From assembly GCA_003862155.1 (NCBI GenBank), contig QOUV01000018.1, positions 1 to 38,177 on the forward strand: a DNA stretch of 38,177 nt. Reading direction: 5' to 3'. Source of the DNA: Lachnospiraceae bacterium. GTDB taxonomy: Bacteria; Bacillota; Clostridia; Lachnospirales; Lachnospiraceae. The notes beneath the pieces were generated by a model, which was given only the letters and a program-made list of their open reading frames with translations, ran no database searches and was not told the DNA's origin. Shown here in pieces: positions 29,813 through 38,049 of the stretch (position 1 is its first letter; each line of letters begins with the position of its first letter). A program made the translations under genes and the position numbers.

Positions 29813-30556
29813 ATGCAGCAGAAGAAATTAGGACTTTTCAGTGCCGTTGCGATCAACGTGGGACTTATAGTTGCGACAAGCTGTCTCGTATCTTTGGGAA
29901 CAGGAATGGGTTCGATCGGAAGATGGTTTATAATCCCGCTTTTTCTGGTTGTGATCCTTAGCTCATTTGTCGGACTTTCATTTGCGGAACTAAACCAGCT
30001 GATGCCGGAAGTAGATGGAGGCACGGGGCAGTATCTTCTCGCTGGAATGGTGCCAAGAGTTTTTGCCAGGACAAATAAAAACGGCGCCGCATTTGTTGGC
30101 CTCGTTTTCCTTTCTGTTTCTGTTGGGATCCTCGTGGTATCAGGACTTGGAACAGCTTCGGCAGTAAGCTTCCTGATCCTTTCAGGTTCATGCTTCTGGC
30201 TCTTTACATATATCCTCGTTCATATTTCGGTTCTTATTTTAAGGAAAAAATACCCGGATCGGCCGAGAAAGTTTACAATGAAAGGGATCCCGCAGATCAT
30301 AGGAATTATCGGAAATGTCTATATGATCGCCCATATAAGCTCCGGGGCAGACAGGATAAGGATCTATGAGCTCTGCGCTGTGCTCTTCGTAGTCCTTGTG
30401 ACCTACTGTGCGATCTGGATCAAATTCGTGATGAAGGTAAAGCCGTTCACGCCGCTCGATATGGACGAAGTAAACAGAGAAGCTCTGAATTACGAAGAAG
30501 AAGAGGAGGGGCGTGCTTATGTATTCAATTCAACCGGATTGGGCGCTAAGCAGTGA
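29813..30556 (+). CDS. APC-family amino-acid permease, internally deleted and probably non-functional
   Basis: The 247-residue frame has both ends of an APC-superfamily permease but not its middle. Residues 1-78 correspond to the first two membrane helices (LGLFSAVAINVGLIVATSC, FVGLSFAELNQLMPEVDGGTG in parts), and from about residue 79 the sequence jumps to VPRVFARTNKNGAAFVGLVFL, which normally follows helix 8. About 200 residues (helices 3-8) are missing without a frameshift. Family members are near 450-480 residues. The join falls around 30044-30053, in a Gly-Met that could have provided short homology. AAGGAGG (29799-29805) precedes the ATG. It overlaps the AraC gene by 38 bases. A transporter without these helices is unlikely to work, although the frame is still open. 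Confidence 0.8.
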   Translation: MQQKKLGLFSAVAINVGLIVATSCLVSLGTGMGSIGRWFIIPLFLVVILSSFVGLSFAELNQLMPEVDGGTGQYLLAGMVPRVFARTNKNGAAFVGLVFLSVSVGILVVSGLGTASAVSFLILSGSCFWLFTYILVHISVLILRKKYPDRPRKFTMKGIPQIIGIIGNVYMIAHISSGADRIRIYELCAVLFVVLVTYCAIWIKFVMKVKPFTPLDMDEVNREALNYEEEEEGRAYVFNSTGLGAKQ

Positions 30557-31331
30557 TATCTATAAAAAAAGAATCATAAACGACATGGGCATAGCACATT
30601 TTTACGAGTTCGAGGTGAAAAACCCCGGACTCGCTGTGCTGCCTTCTATTCCCGATGGCTGCATTGATCTGATCTTTGATATTTCATATGACGGGGACAG
30701 GGCGATAGCCGCCGGAACCGTCCTTGAGCGCACGAAGACCTGGATGGTCGAAGGGCACACCTACTTTGGAATGAGATTTCTGCCCGGTGTAAAGCCGGTA
30801 TTTTTAGAGGGAAGCTTCGGAAGCTACAACCACGAACAGCTAGACCTCCCTATCTGTGGCGGAGATCAGTTCCTGACTGAAAAAATGTGCGAGCTTCCTG
30901 ACTTTGACAGCCGCTGCAACTTCTTTTTAGATTTTTACAGGAAAAAACTGGGCTCGCTCGAGCTGCCGTACACCACCACTTCAGAGATTATGCGTTCGAT
31001 AGTCTCTGAAATTTCCGACCTCCGCGGAAATGTCAGGATCGATTCGATAGCAGAAGAATCAGGCTACACATCCAGATACATTGAGAAAGTGTTTCGCGAT
31101 GCGATGGGCCTCTCCCCGAAAAAATATGCCGGGATTTTAAAATTCCAGAGCGCTATAGATTTTATCGACAAAAACCCGACGTCAAATATCTGCGATGTTG
31201 CCACTTCCTTTGGATACTACGATCAGCCGGCCTTCGTCCGCACCTTCAAGAAGTTTACAGGCCTCACACCGAAAGAGTACAAAAACATAATTAAGAGTCA
31301 GGATTACATGAATAAGATCGTCCTGATGTAG
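30519..31331 (+). CDS. AraC-family transcriptional regulator
   Basis: The 270-residue protein has an N-terminal beta-rich sensing domain (about 1-150, with PDGCIDLIFDI, HTYFGMRFLPG and a Pro-Val-Phe stretch, like the domain of unknown function common to this AraC subgroup) and a C-terminal double helix-turn-helix. The first helix-turn-helix is at about 173-195 (IDSIAEESGYTSRYIEKVFR), and the second at about 223-247 with the hallmark CDVATSFGYYDQPAFVRTFKK followed by GLTPKEYK. The ATG at 30519 is chosen because GAGGAGGGG lies eight bases upstream; the GTG at 30513 is too close. It overlaps the end of the deleted permease gene and so probably regulated it or responded to its substrate. The ligand is unknown. 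Confidence 0.9.
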   Translation: MYSIQPDWALSSDIYKKRIINDMGIAHFYEFEVKNPGLAVLPSIPDGCIDLIFDISYDGDRAIAAGTVLERTKTWMVEGHTYFGMRFLPGVKPVFLEGSFGSYNHEQLDLPICGGDQFLTEKMCELPDFDSRCNFFLDFYRKKLGSLELPYTTTSEIMRSIVSEISDLRGNVRIDSIAEESGYTSRYIEKVFRDAMGLSPKKYAGILKFQSAIDFIDKNPTSNICDVATSFGYYDQPAFVRTFKKFTGLTPKEYKNIIKSQDYMNKIVLM

Positions 31332-31351
31332 GAGCTGATGCTTTTTTATCC

Positions 31352-31401
31352 TTGAAAAGATAAGTGCCTTAGCTTATATTATATTATATATGGAGGCACT
31401 T
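31352..31401 (+). promoter_or_regulatory. Promoter with flanking dyad before the phosphatase gene
   Basis: TTGAAA (31352-31357) and TATATT (31375-31380) are spaced by 17 bases. An 8-bp inverted repeat, AAGTGCCT (31362-31369) and AGGCACTT (31394-31401), encloses the -10, the start site and the ribosome-binding GGAGG. The first arm lies upstream of the predicted start, so the dyad is a DNA site rather than an RNA hairpin. Confidence 0.6.
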
Positions 31402-31403
31402 TT

Positions 31404-31964
31404 ATGGCATGCATTTATTTTGTCCGCCATGGACAGACATATTGGAACGTTGAGGGAAAGGTCTGTGGAAGGACCGATATCGATCTTACTCCAACAGGGT
31501 ACAGGCAGGCTGAAAGGACAGGACACCTGATCAGGGAAAAAATGGACAGTGGCGAAGTCAAGGCAGACGAGCTTCTCGCTTCTCCCCTCAGCCGCGCGAG
31601 GCACACTGCTGAGACCATCGCGAAAATCACCGGTCTTCCGATGAGCATAGAGCCACGTCTTATCGAGCAGAATTTTGGAAGATATGAGGGGACAGCAAGA
31701 GACGGAGCGGAATTCCAAAGAAGCAAGCAGAATTTCGCTGACTCGTACAGTGGCGGTGAATCGATGCTAAAGCTCGGACAGCGGATTTTCAATCTGCTCG
31801 ACGACTTGAAGGAGAGAGAAGAGGCGACTGGAAAGACATATATCCTGGTCGCCCACAACGGAATCGCCAGAATGGTACAGGCATATTTTCATGATATGAC
31901 AAACGAAGAATTTTCAAATTCGGGAATCGATAACTGCGAACTCGTAAGGTTTGACTTCAAGTGA
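31404..31964 (+). CDS. Histidine phosphatase family protein
   Basis: The 186-residue cytoplasmic protein is of the phosphoglycerate-mutase-like superfamily. The catalytic core is complete: FVRHGQT with the phospho-accepting H9, R64 in SPLSRA, E88 in LIEQNFG, and H151 in VAHNGIAR. Such proteins hydrolyse small phosphate esters (for example cobalamin or nucleotide intermediates) or mutate phosphoglycerate; the short length favours a phosphatase. The sequence does not reveal the substrate. GGAGG precedes the ATG by seven bases. It is a single-gene unit convergent with the GGDEF*/EAL gene, 24 bases away. Confidence 0.9.
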   Translation: MACIYFVRHGQTYWNVEGKVCGRTDIDLTPTGYRQAERTGHLIREKMDSGEVKADELLASPLSRARHTAETIAKITGLPMSIEPRLIEQNFGRYEGTARDGAEFQRSKQNFADSYSGGESMLKLGQRIFNLLDDLKEREEATGKTYILVAHNGIARMVQAYFHDMTNEEFSNSGIDNCELVRFDFK

Positions 31965-31988
31965 TCTGAAAATTCTCCATTGGTGTGA

Positions 31989-34355
31989 TCATGAGCGATT
32001 CGGGATCACAACGAAGAGGATGGCATTTCTGTCGCTCAGATCGTCTTTTCCTATCATGTGTACATAGAACGTGACAGGAACTTTATTCATGATAAGCTGA
32101 TATGATACGCCACGACCGGTGCTTATACTTTCACGTATGGCGTCAGCCGTTTCTTTTCCTGGGACATAAGTGTACTGATCGGTGGCACCTAAAGCTGAAA
32201 AATCATACCGGATATCTGAAAGATCTTTCTGTGCCTGTGTAAAGGCTGTATTGGCGCGGAGAATCAGAAGAGTTCCCTCCTTATCGTCCCACTGTGAGAT
32301 TGCCGCAGGCAGAGAGTTCGTAAATCCTTCCACGAGGGAATCTTCAAAGCACGCAAGAGGCTTGTCGAGATTGAAACGGCTTACCTGATCATAGTAGGAG
32401 ACGTGAGAGTGATCTTCAATTGTAAATCCCGGGTTATTGGTCTGCTTATCGATAATGTAGCTTAAAGGACTTGGTTTGCTGTAATAGTAGCCCTGGAGAC
32501 GTCCACATCCCAGGCGGCGAAGTTCATTTCGCTGCTTCTCTGTCTCCACACCTTCAGCCAGCGTATCGATGCCCATCTGCGAAGCCATAGACAGAATTGA
32601 GCCGACAACGATCTCGGTCCTGCTGTCAAAATTTTTCATAAACCTCATATCGAGCTTTATAAGATCAAAAGAGGAGTCCTTAAGCAGGTTGAGAGAAGAG
32701 TATCCGCTTCCGAAATCGTCCATCCAGACATGAAAACCCGCCTTGTGGAAGCCGTCCATAGCCTGCATGATCTTCTTCGGATCGGCGGCGTAGGCGCTCT
32801 CAGTGATCTCGATGTCGATCAGATTATGCGGGCAGTTGGCAGCATCGACACGGCTTGTGACTTCTTTTACGACATCCAGTCCATAAAAATCATTTCTCGA
32901 AAGATTTATAGATACCGGAACGATACGCATTCCGCTCTCTTTTCTCGTCTTAAAATCCCTTAGCACCTGCTCCAGAACGTAAAAATCGACCTTGTACAAA
33001 AGAGCGTGTCTCTCGAGGATAGGAATAAAGGACGACGGCTGAAGCAGTCCATAAGTCGGATCTTCCCAGCGTGCAAGAGCTTCCTCATTGCAGATCTGAT
33101 TCGTGGCCGCACGCGCGATCGGCTGATAGTAAACCTTGATATAGCCCTTCTGAACAGCCTCGTCGATGTGCTGGCGCACATAGGCACTGCTCTGGATATC
33201 GTGTGCGATGGATTCGTCATATATCATGAAATTGAATGGATTGTCAGCAGAGTAGTAATGGCAGGCGATACGCGCATTGTCACAGGCACTCTCCAGTGAA
33301 GAGCTGTCAGGAACAGCGCAGACACCGCACCGGATCGAAAGAGGCATAGTAATAGCTTCCTCCTCCTTGTTGATATCCGAGGTAAGTCCCGAAGTGGCTG
33401 TAAGATCTGTTATAATATGTCTTCCGTAACGCCTGATAATAAAGGCGTCAAGGTCTTTGATCAGATTTATCGTAGCGTTTTTCCACTCGTCATTTTTGGC
33501 AAGTACGACGAAGTGGTCTTCTCCGAAACGCGCGCAGAGCCTTGAAGGGTAGTTGTTCTGAAGAAAAATGGCGAACTTTTTCAGAAGGGTATCGCCGTCT
33601 CTGAAGCCGTGCTCCTGGTTAAAATCACGGATGTTGTTGAAATCATAGTAGATGATCGAATAGTCATACTTGATCCTGGCAGAGGAGAGCTCTTTTTTCG
33701 CAAGATAGAGAAAATACCTGCGATTGTACAGATTCGTCAGATGATCTGTCCTGTCACTCTTTAAAAATCTCACGTGATTTTTGATCTCATTCAGCCGTGA
33801 TGAAAGAACGATGGAAAGGCAGATCAGTGTGTTCACATAACTCATCAGGATATGGCCTAAGTCGACCTGAAACAGATGAGGTGATTTGGCAATAAATGAG
33901 CAGCAGATAAATGATGTGTCCCAGATGGTCATAAACAAAATGACCCGCCACGGAATATCTATGATCAAAAGCGGCAGAACGGTAGCGTAGATCAGAAACG
34001 CAACTCCCTTGATATTGTGATTGATAAATGTGCTGCTGACTAAATTGAATACAAGCATCAGGCTCTCGTACAGATAAAGTTCTGAAGTCGCTTTTGGGGA
34101 CTGCTTTACAGAATTCTGGCAGCAAAAACAGGCTATCGATATGATTATCTGAATGACAAGAAGAACCAGGTTACAAAGTAAGGCATTGTAAGAGCGCAGG
34201 TTAACCTGATTTAAGATATTGAGAAGAGTGACAATGACACCGGCCTGAGAAATCCTGTAAAGGCTTATCGCATTCCGTGAATTTATTTCACTCTGCATAT
34301 CCTTAAGATCTGTAGAAAGTAACCATTTACTGAACTTATTTATCAAACTTTTCAT
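31989..34355 (-). CDS. Membrane GGDEF(degenerate)-EAL-PAS protein, probable c-di-GMP phosphodiesterase
   Basis: The 788-residue protein starts with about six hydrophobic segments (residues 28-186), then a GGDEF domain (about 200-380) whose signature reads GEDHF (278-282), an EAL domain (about 390-635) and a C-terminal PAS-like domain (about 650-788). The EAL domain keeps EALARW (425-430), INLS, EITES, DDFGSGYSSL (546-555), LIKLD, EGVETE and QGYYYSKP, so phosphodiesterase activity is likely, while cyclase activity is not. The degenerate GGDEF might sense GTP. Sensing could be through the membrane region and the unusual C-terminal PAS. There is no strong ribosome-binding site. It lies downstream of the NSS gene on the same strand, but that gene's terminator separates them. 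Confidence 0.9.
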   Translation of the reverse strand: MKSLINKFSKWLLSTDLKDMQSEINSRNAISLYRISQAGVIVTLLNILNQVNLRSYNALLCNLVLLVIQIIISIACFCCQNSVKQSPKATSELYLYESLMLVFNLVSSTFINHNIKGVAFLIYATVLPLLIIDIPWRVILFMTIWDTSFICCSFIAKSPHLFQVDLGHILMSYVNTLICLSIVLSSRLNEIKNHVRFLKSDRTDHLTNLYNRRYFLYLAKKELSSARIKYDYSIIYYDFNNIRDFNQEHGFRDGDTLLKKFAIFLQNNYPSRLCARFGEDHFVVLAKNDEWKNATINLIKDLDAFIIRRYGRHIITDLTATSGLTSDINKEEEAITMPLSIRCGVCAVPDSSSLESACDNARIACHYYSADNPFNFMIYDESIAHDIQSSAYVRQHIDEAVQKGYIKVYYQPIARAATNQICNEEALARWEDPTYGLLQPSSFIPILERHALLYKVDFYVLEQVLRDFKTRKESGMRIVPVSINLSRNDFYGLDVVKEVTSRVDAANCPHNLIDIEITESAYAADPKKIMQAMDGFHKAGFHVWMDDFGSGYSSLNLLKDSSFDLIKLDMRFMKNFDSRTEIVVGSILSMASQMGIDTLAEGVETEKQRNELRRLGCGRLQGYYYSKPSPLSYIIDKQTNNPGFTIEDHSHVSYYDQVSRFNLDKPLACFEDSLVEGFTNSLPAAISQWDDKEGTLLILRANTAFTQAQKDLSDIRYDFSALGATDQYTYVPGKETADAIRESISTGRGVSYQLIMNKVPVTFYVHMIGKDDLSDRNAILFVVIPNRS

Positions 34356-34444
34356 AGGCCATCAAAAATAATGTAAATGGCGCAAAACCTTTTATCTCTA
34401 TAGGTTTCGTGCGAGTCTAAAGGAATCACTTCTTATATGATATC

Positions 34445-34482
34445 AAAAAAATAAGAGACTGTGAAGTAGAATTTTCTTCACA
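34445..34482 (-). terminator. Terminator of the NSS transporter gene
   Basis: On the minus strand, TGTGAAG (34482-34476) and CTTCACA (34466-34460) form a 7-bp stem with a nine-base loop, followed after a few bases by a T-rich tract ending in seven T (34452-34446). Confidence 0.65.
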
Positions 34483-34500
34483 ATCCCTTGAAATTTTTTC

Positions 34501-35880
34501 TTACATATGGATTACGCCAAGTACATTGAGGACCGATGAGATCAGGATGATCCCTAGGAATGCGATAGCGAGATATTTCATAACGAAGTTGTAGACTTTT
34601 CTGTTGTGGAACTTTTCGCCGCAGGACGTAACTTCTTCTGCAACGCTGTCAAGTGTTACAGTGCGCAGTACGAGAACGCAGGTGGCGATAGCTGCGATTG
34701 GCATCATAATCGAATTCGAAAGGAAGTCGAAGAAATCGAGAAAATCCATTCCGAAGATCCTGACACCTGAGAGAATATTAAAACCGAAGCTCGAGAGTGA
34801 ACCGAGCAGCAGCATGAGAGCACCGACTATAAATGTTGATTTTTTTCTGCTGATATGGCATTCATCCTGAACGGTCGAAACGCAGCTCTCAGCCAGAGAG
34901 ACTGAGCTTGTAAGCGCTGCAAAGAAAACGAGCAGGAAAAATGCGATTCCTATTACGGTACCTATTCCCATGCTCTGAAAGATCTTTGGCATCGTAACAA
35001 ACATCAGCGAAGGGCCAGTCTGCAGGTTTTTAGCGGCATCAGCGCCAGAAAATGCAAAAACGGCAGGTATTATCATAAGGCCGGCAAGAACTGCTACAAG
35101 TGTATCAAAGCATTCGACCTCAAACGTTGATTTTTCAATAGAGACGTCCTTTTTCATGTATGAACCGTAGGTGTATAAAATTCCCATCGCGATCGAGAGC
35201 GAGTAGAACATCTGCCCCATAGCGGAAACAACGGTCATCCATGAGAAACGCGAAAAATCCGGAACGAGCAGATACTTAACTCCGGCAGCGGCTCCAGGAC
35301 GTGTCATCGAATATATAGCGATAATAATGGCTAAGATTATAAGGACAGGCATCATGATCTTAGATGCCCTCTCAACACCATTCTGAACGCCGAAGAGGAT
35401 AACGGCGAGAGTGCAGATTGAAAAAACAAGGAACCAGCCCTCGACAGAAGCGGCATTTCCGATAAAATTCGAGAAGTAATTTTTACCGGCGAGCCTGTCT
35501 ACTCCGCCAGCGACATATCCAGCGAGATACCTTAACACCCATCCGCCGATCACGCAGTAATACGGGCAGATGATCATAGGAATTATGGCGTTTATCCATC
35601 CTCCGAACGACGCTGACTTACTGCTGCTGAAGTGGTGGAAAGCACCGACCGGGCTCTTCTTTGACTTTCTTCCAAGCGCGGTTTCAGATGTCATCAGCGA
35701 ATAGCCGAATGTTATGGCTAAAATGACATAGACTAAAAGAAAGATTCCCCCGCCGTACTTTGCAGCCAGATAGGGAAAACGCCAGATATTGCCAAGGCCA
35801 ACGGCCGATCCTGCTGTAGCCAGCACATAGCCAAGTTTTCCAGAAAATGAAGCCCGGCTGTTCAAAGACTTATTTGACAT
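34501..35880 (-). CDS. Sodium-dependent NSS (SNF) family amino-acid transporter
   Basis: The protein has 459 residues from the ATG at 35880, chosen over an in-frame start 57 bases upstream because AAGGAG lies in between, 11 bases before this ATG. It has 11-12 membrane segments. The diagnostic first helix GSAVGLGNIWRFPY (24-37) includes the unwound sodium- and substrate-binding region. MFYSLSIAMGILYTYGSYM is the sixth helix, and FAALTSSVSLAE the eighth. Bacterial relatives (LeuT, MhsT, Tyt1) import amino acids with Na+. The substrate cannot be fixed by eye; a hydrophobic or aromatic amino acid is plausible. The promoter on the minus strand is an extended TGATAGAAT near 35965-35973 with a weak -35 (TGGAAT) 17 bases upstream. 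Confidence 0.92.
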   Translation of the reverse strand: MSNKSLNSRASFSGKLGYVLATAGSAVGLGNIWRFPYLAAKYGGGIFLLVYVILAITFGYSLMTSETALGRKSKKSPVGAFHHFSSSKSASFGGWINAIIPMIICPYYCVIGGWVLRYLAGYVAGGVDRLAGKNYFSNFIGNAASVEGWFLVFSICTLAVILFGVQNGVERASKIMMPVLIILAIIIAIYSMTRPGAAAGVKYLLVPDFSRFSWMTVVSAMGQMFYSLSIAMGILYTYGSYMKKDVSIEKSTFEVECFDTLVAVLAGLMIIPAVFAFSGADAAKNLQTGPSLMFVTMPKIFQSMGIGTVIGIAFFLLVFFAALTSSVSLAESCVSTVQDECHISRKKSTFIVGALMLLLGSLSSFGFNILSGVRIFGMDFLDFFDFLSNSIMMPIAAIATCVLVLRTVTLDSVAEEVTSCGEKFHNRKVYNFVMKYLAIAFLGIILISSVLNVLGVIHM

Positions 35881-35964
35881 GATAAAATTTACTCCTTCCA
35901 GATTCAATCTGAGCTCTGATACTTGAAATTCATTCACTTCAAGGTTGAATCATAACGACACATT

Positions 35965-35993
35965 ATTCTATCACAATAAAAATAAAAATTCCA
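35965..35993 (-). promoter_or_regulatory. Promoter of the NSS transporter gene
   Basis: On the minus strand, TAGAAT (35970-35965) is preceded by TGA, making an extended -10, with TGGAAT (35993-35988) 17 bases upstream. The intergenic region is shared with the divergent Cache-GGDEF gene, for which only a weak TATATA-like -10 near 36030 is visible. Confidence 0.55.
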
Positions 35994-36078
35994 GATAAAT
36001 CTAAAGTTAATGAAAATGTAGTACGATATATATAAGGGATAGAGTGTAAAGACAGGAAAAAGAGAAGGTTTACAACAG

Positions 36079-37800
36079 ATGAAATCAGAAAAATATAATG
36101 AGTCTAAAGACAAAAAGTCTGTCTATAAAGATATCATTACAATTATTATCACGATAATAGTCTTGTATCTGGTTTTTGGCATTGGATTTGGTGTACTGGT
36201 AAGACAAAATTCAAAGAACCTCTACAATATCATTCTTAAGTCGGACAAAGATGTGTTAAAAACTGCTGTTGACAACAGACTCAGAAAAATTAACAGTAAG
36301 AGAAATCTCCTGAAAAAACAGGGGAAGACCAAAGATGAGATATACTCGGAAGTTTATGACAGTACATATGAAAAGGTCCATTCATTAAAATATCCGGGTG
36401 ACGGATACATGTGGGTCAATGAGATAAAGGATTACAATGGAGGAGACGGGTATGCCGTCCGTCTGATGCATCCTAATCCAGCGTCTTCAGAAGGCCTTGT
36501 GCTCTCAACCAGGACAACAGATGCAGCCGGGAACAGACCATACCAGAAAGAGCTTGATATTGTAAAAAAATCCGGCAGTGGTTTTTACATGTATTATTAT
36601 AAAGCATATAAGAATGACAAACCGGTGAAGAAGCTTACCTACTGCGCCCTGGACAAGGAATATAACTGGGTCATCTGTGTGGGCATGAATTTAAGCAGCA
36701 TCAGGCAGTACGATGCGCTTCAGAGAAAGGCAATTAAGCCATATGTCGACCGCACATTAATTATACTGGTGATTGTCTGCATGTGCCTTACAATTATCAT
36801 TGCACTGTATTTTTCTAAACAATACAATCGAAAACTTTTACAAAAGAACAAAAAGCTGGATGACCTGGCATATAAGGATCCGCTGACCGGCATTTACAAC
36901 AGAGGTGGATTGAACCGACGGCTTGAGAGCCTTGTGAATGACGAAAAGGTAATAGAACTTACCGGAATTTTTATAGATCTCGATGATTTTAAACTGATAA
37001 ATGATATATATGGACACGTCGCAGGTGATCTCGCACTTAAAAACCTTTCAGAGTTTCTCCGCAGGTCCTTCCCGGACGCTTTGATCGGAAGAACAGGAGG
37101 TGACGAGTTCTGCGTCATAATCAGCAATAAATCTCCGGAAGAGTGCGGGGAACTTTTCGAGAAAGTGATTCCGGGTGAAAAGACATTTTCATATGAAGAT
37201 AAGAGCATCCGATATACGCTTTCCGGAGGGTATGCCTCTTACCCTTCGCAGGCCAGGGACAGTGCAGAATTTATTACGATGATGGATAACGCACTGTATG
37301 CAGCCAAACTTGGTGGAAAGCATACTGCAAAACATTATCAGGACTATATGTCAAATATCAGGAGGGATCAGCTCGGATTTAACGTGTCAAATATGGCCTA
37401 CGGTATGCCTGGCGCCTTCCTTATCTATAAGGCCGATGAAAGTGAAAAAATCCTCTTTGCAAATGACCATTTGATAGATCTGTTTGAGTGTGACAACTAC
37501 GACGATTTTCTTGACTACACACAGTCGAGTTTCCGCCGGATTGTCTATAATGAGGATCTGGACAAAGTAGAAAAGTCCATAAATGATCAGATCGAGCAGG
37601 GAAAAATAAACTCCCCTTCATCACAAAATAGTTATGAGGACTATGTCGCGTACCGGATCAGGACAAAGACAGGAAACGTTATTAATGTCATTGACTTTGG
37701 AAGACTGGTACACGACCAGCACTATGGTGATGTTTTCTATGTATTTATAGTGGATGTGGACAAGCTGAAGGGCAGGATCATTTTTCCAAAAAGCTGTTGA
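36079..37800 (+). CDS. Cache-GGDEF-PAS diguanylate cyclase
   Basis: The 573-residue membrane protein has an N-terminal helix (about 18-41), an extracellular Cache-type sensor (about 45-215, with the typical GYMWVNE and LMHPNP motifs), a second helix (about 225-246), a GGDEF domain (about 258-430) with an intact signature (340-344) and FIDLDDFKLINDIYGH before it, and a C-terminal PAS-like region (about 435-573). It should make c-di-GMP in response to an external ligand, often a small acid or amino acid for this sensor type. No RxxD inhibitory site precedes the signature. The PAS at the C-terminus, after the catalytic domain, is unusual; the protein ends soon after it (FPKSC), so loss of a further domain is possible. 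AGAAGG lies 11 bases before the ATG. Confidence 0.9.
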   Translation: MKSEKYNESKDKKSVYKDIITIIITIIVLYLVFGIGFGVLVRQNSKNLYNIILKSDKDVLKTAVDNRLRKINSKRNLLKKQGKTKDEIYSEVYDSTYEKVHSLKYPGDGYMWVNEIKDYNGGDGYAVRLMHPNPASSEGLVLSTRTTDAAGNRPYQKELDIVKKSGSGFYMYYYKAYKNDKPVKKLTYCALDKEYNWVICVGMNLSSIRQYDALQRKAIKPYVDRTLIILVIVCMCLTIIIALYFSKQYNRKLLQKNKKLDDLAYKDPLTGIYNRGGLNRRLESLVNDEKVIELTGIFIDLDDFKLINDIYGHVAGDLALKNLSEFLRRSFPDALIGRTGGDEFCVIISNKSPEECGELFEKVIPGEKTFSYEDKSIRYTLSGGYASYPSQARDSAEFITMMDNALYAAKLGGKHTAKHYQDYMSNIRRDQLGFNVSNMAYGMPGAFLIYKADESEKILFANDHLIDLFECDNYDDFLDYTQSSFRRIVYNEDLDKVEKSINDQIEQGKINSPSSQNSYEDYVAYRIRTKTGNVINVIDFGRLVHDQHYGDVFYVFIVDVDKLKGRIIFPKSC

Positions 37801-38049
37801 AATAAAATAATCCCTGTCATGATGGTCGTAATTATGTTAGAATTTAATCAGATATTGTTCATCTGAAAGGACGGCTGATATTGTGGAAAGACGGCTTCCG
37901 GTAGGAATGCAGAATTTTAAAGATATAAGGCAGAATAAAAAACAGTGGTTATCTGTATATCTGCGTTAAATCTATATGTCCTACTTTATCAGTCTCTGCT
38001 TCTGTAAATCCTGATCTTGAAAAAAAGACATACCTGTAGCAGTTTAATC
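37801..38049 (+). pseudogene. Decayed N-terminal fragment of an AAA-ATPase (PD-(D/E)XK-associated, PF09820-like) gene
   Basis: After a non-coding stretch (37801-37882), the GTG at 37883, with AAAGGA 11 bases upstream, opens MERRLPVGMQNFKDIRQNK. That matches the conserved start of the widespread AAA-ATPase family usually followed by a PD-(D/E)XK nuclease-like domain (LPxGxQxFxxxR). A frameshift then continues the homology in the next frame as NSGYLYICVKS, where intact members have GYLYVDKT. A second frame gives YFIS..CFCKS (37982-38011), recalling the YFLSRPRRFGKS Walker A. Stops follow, and the rest is missing before the terminal repeat. The family match is from memory of its motifs. Confidence 0.55.
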
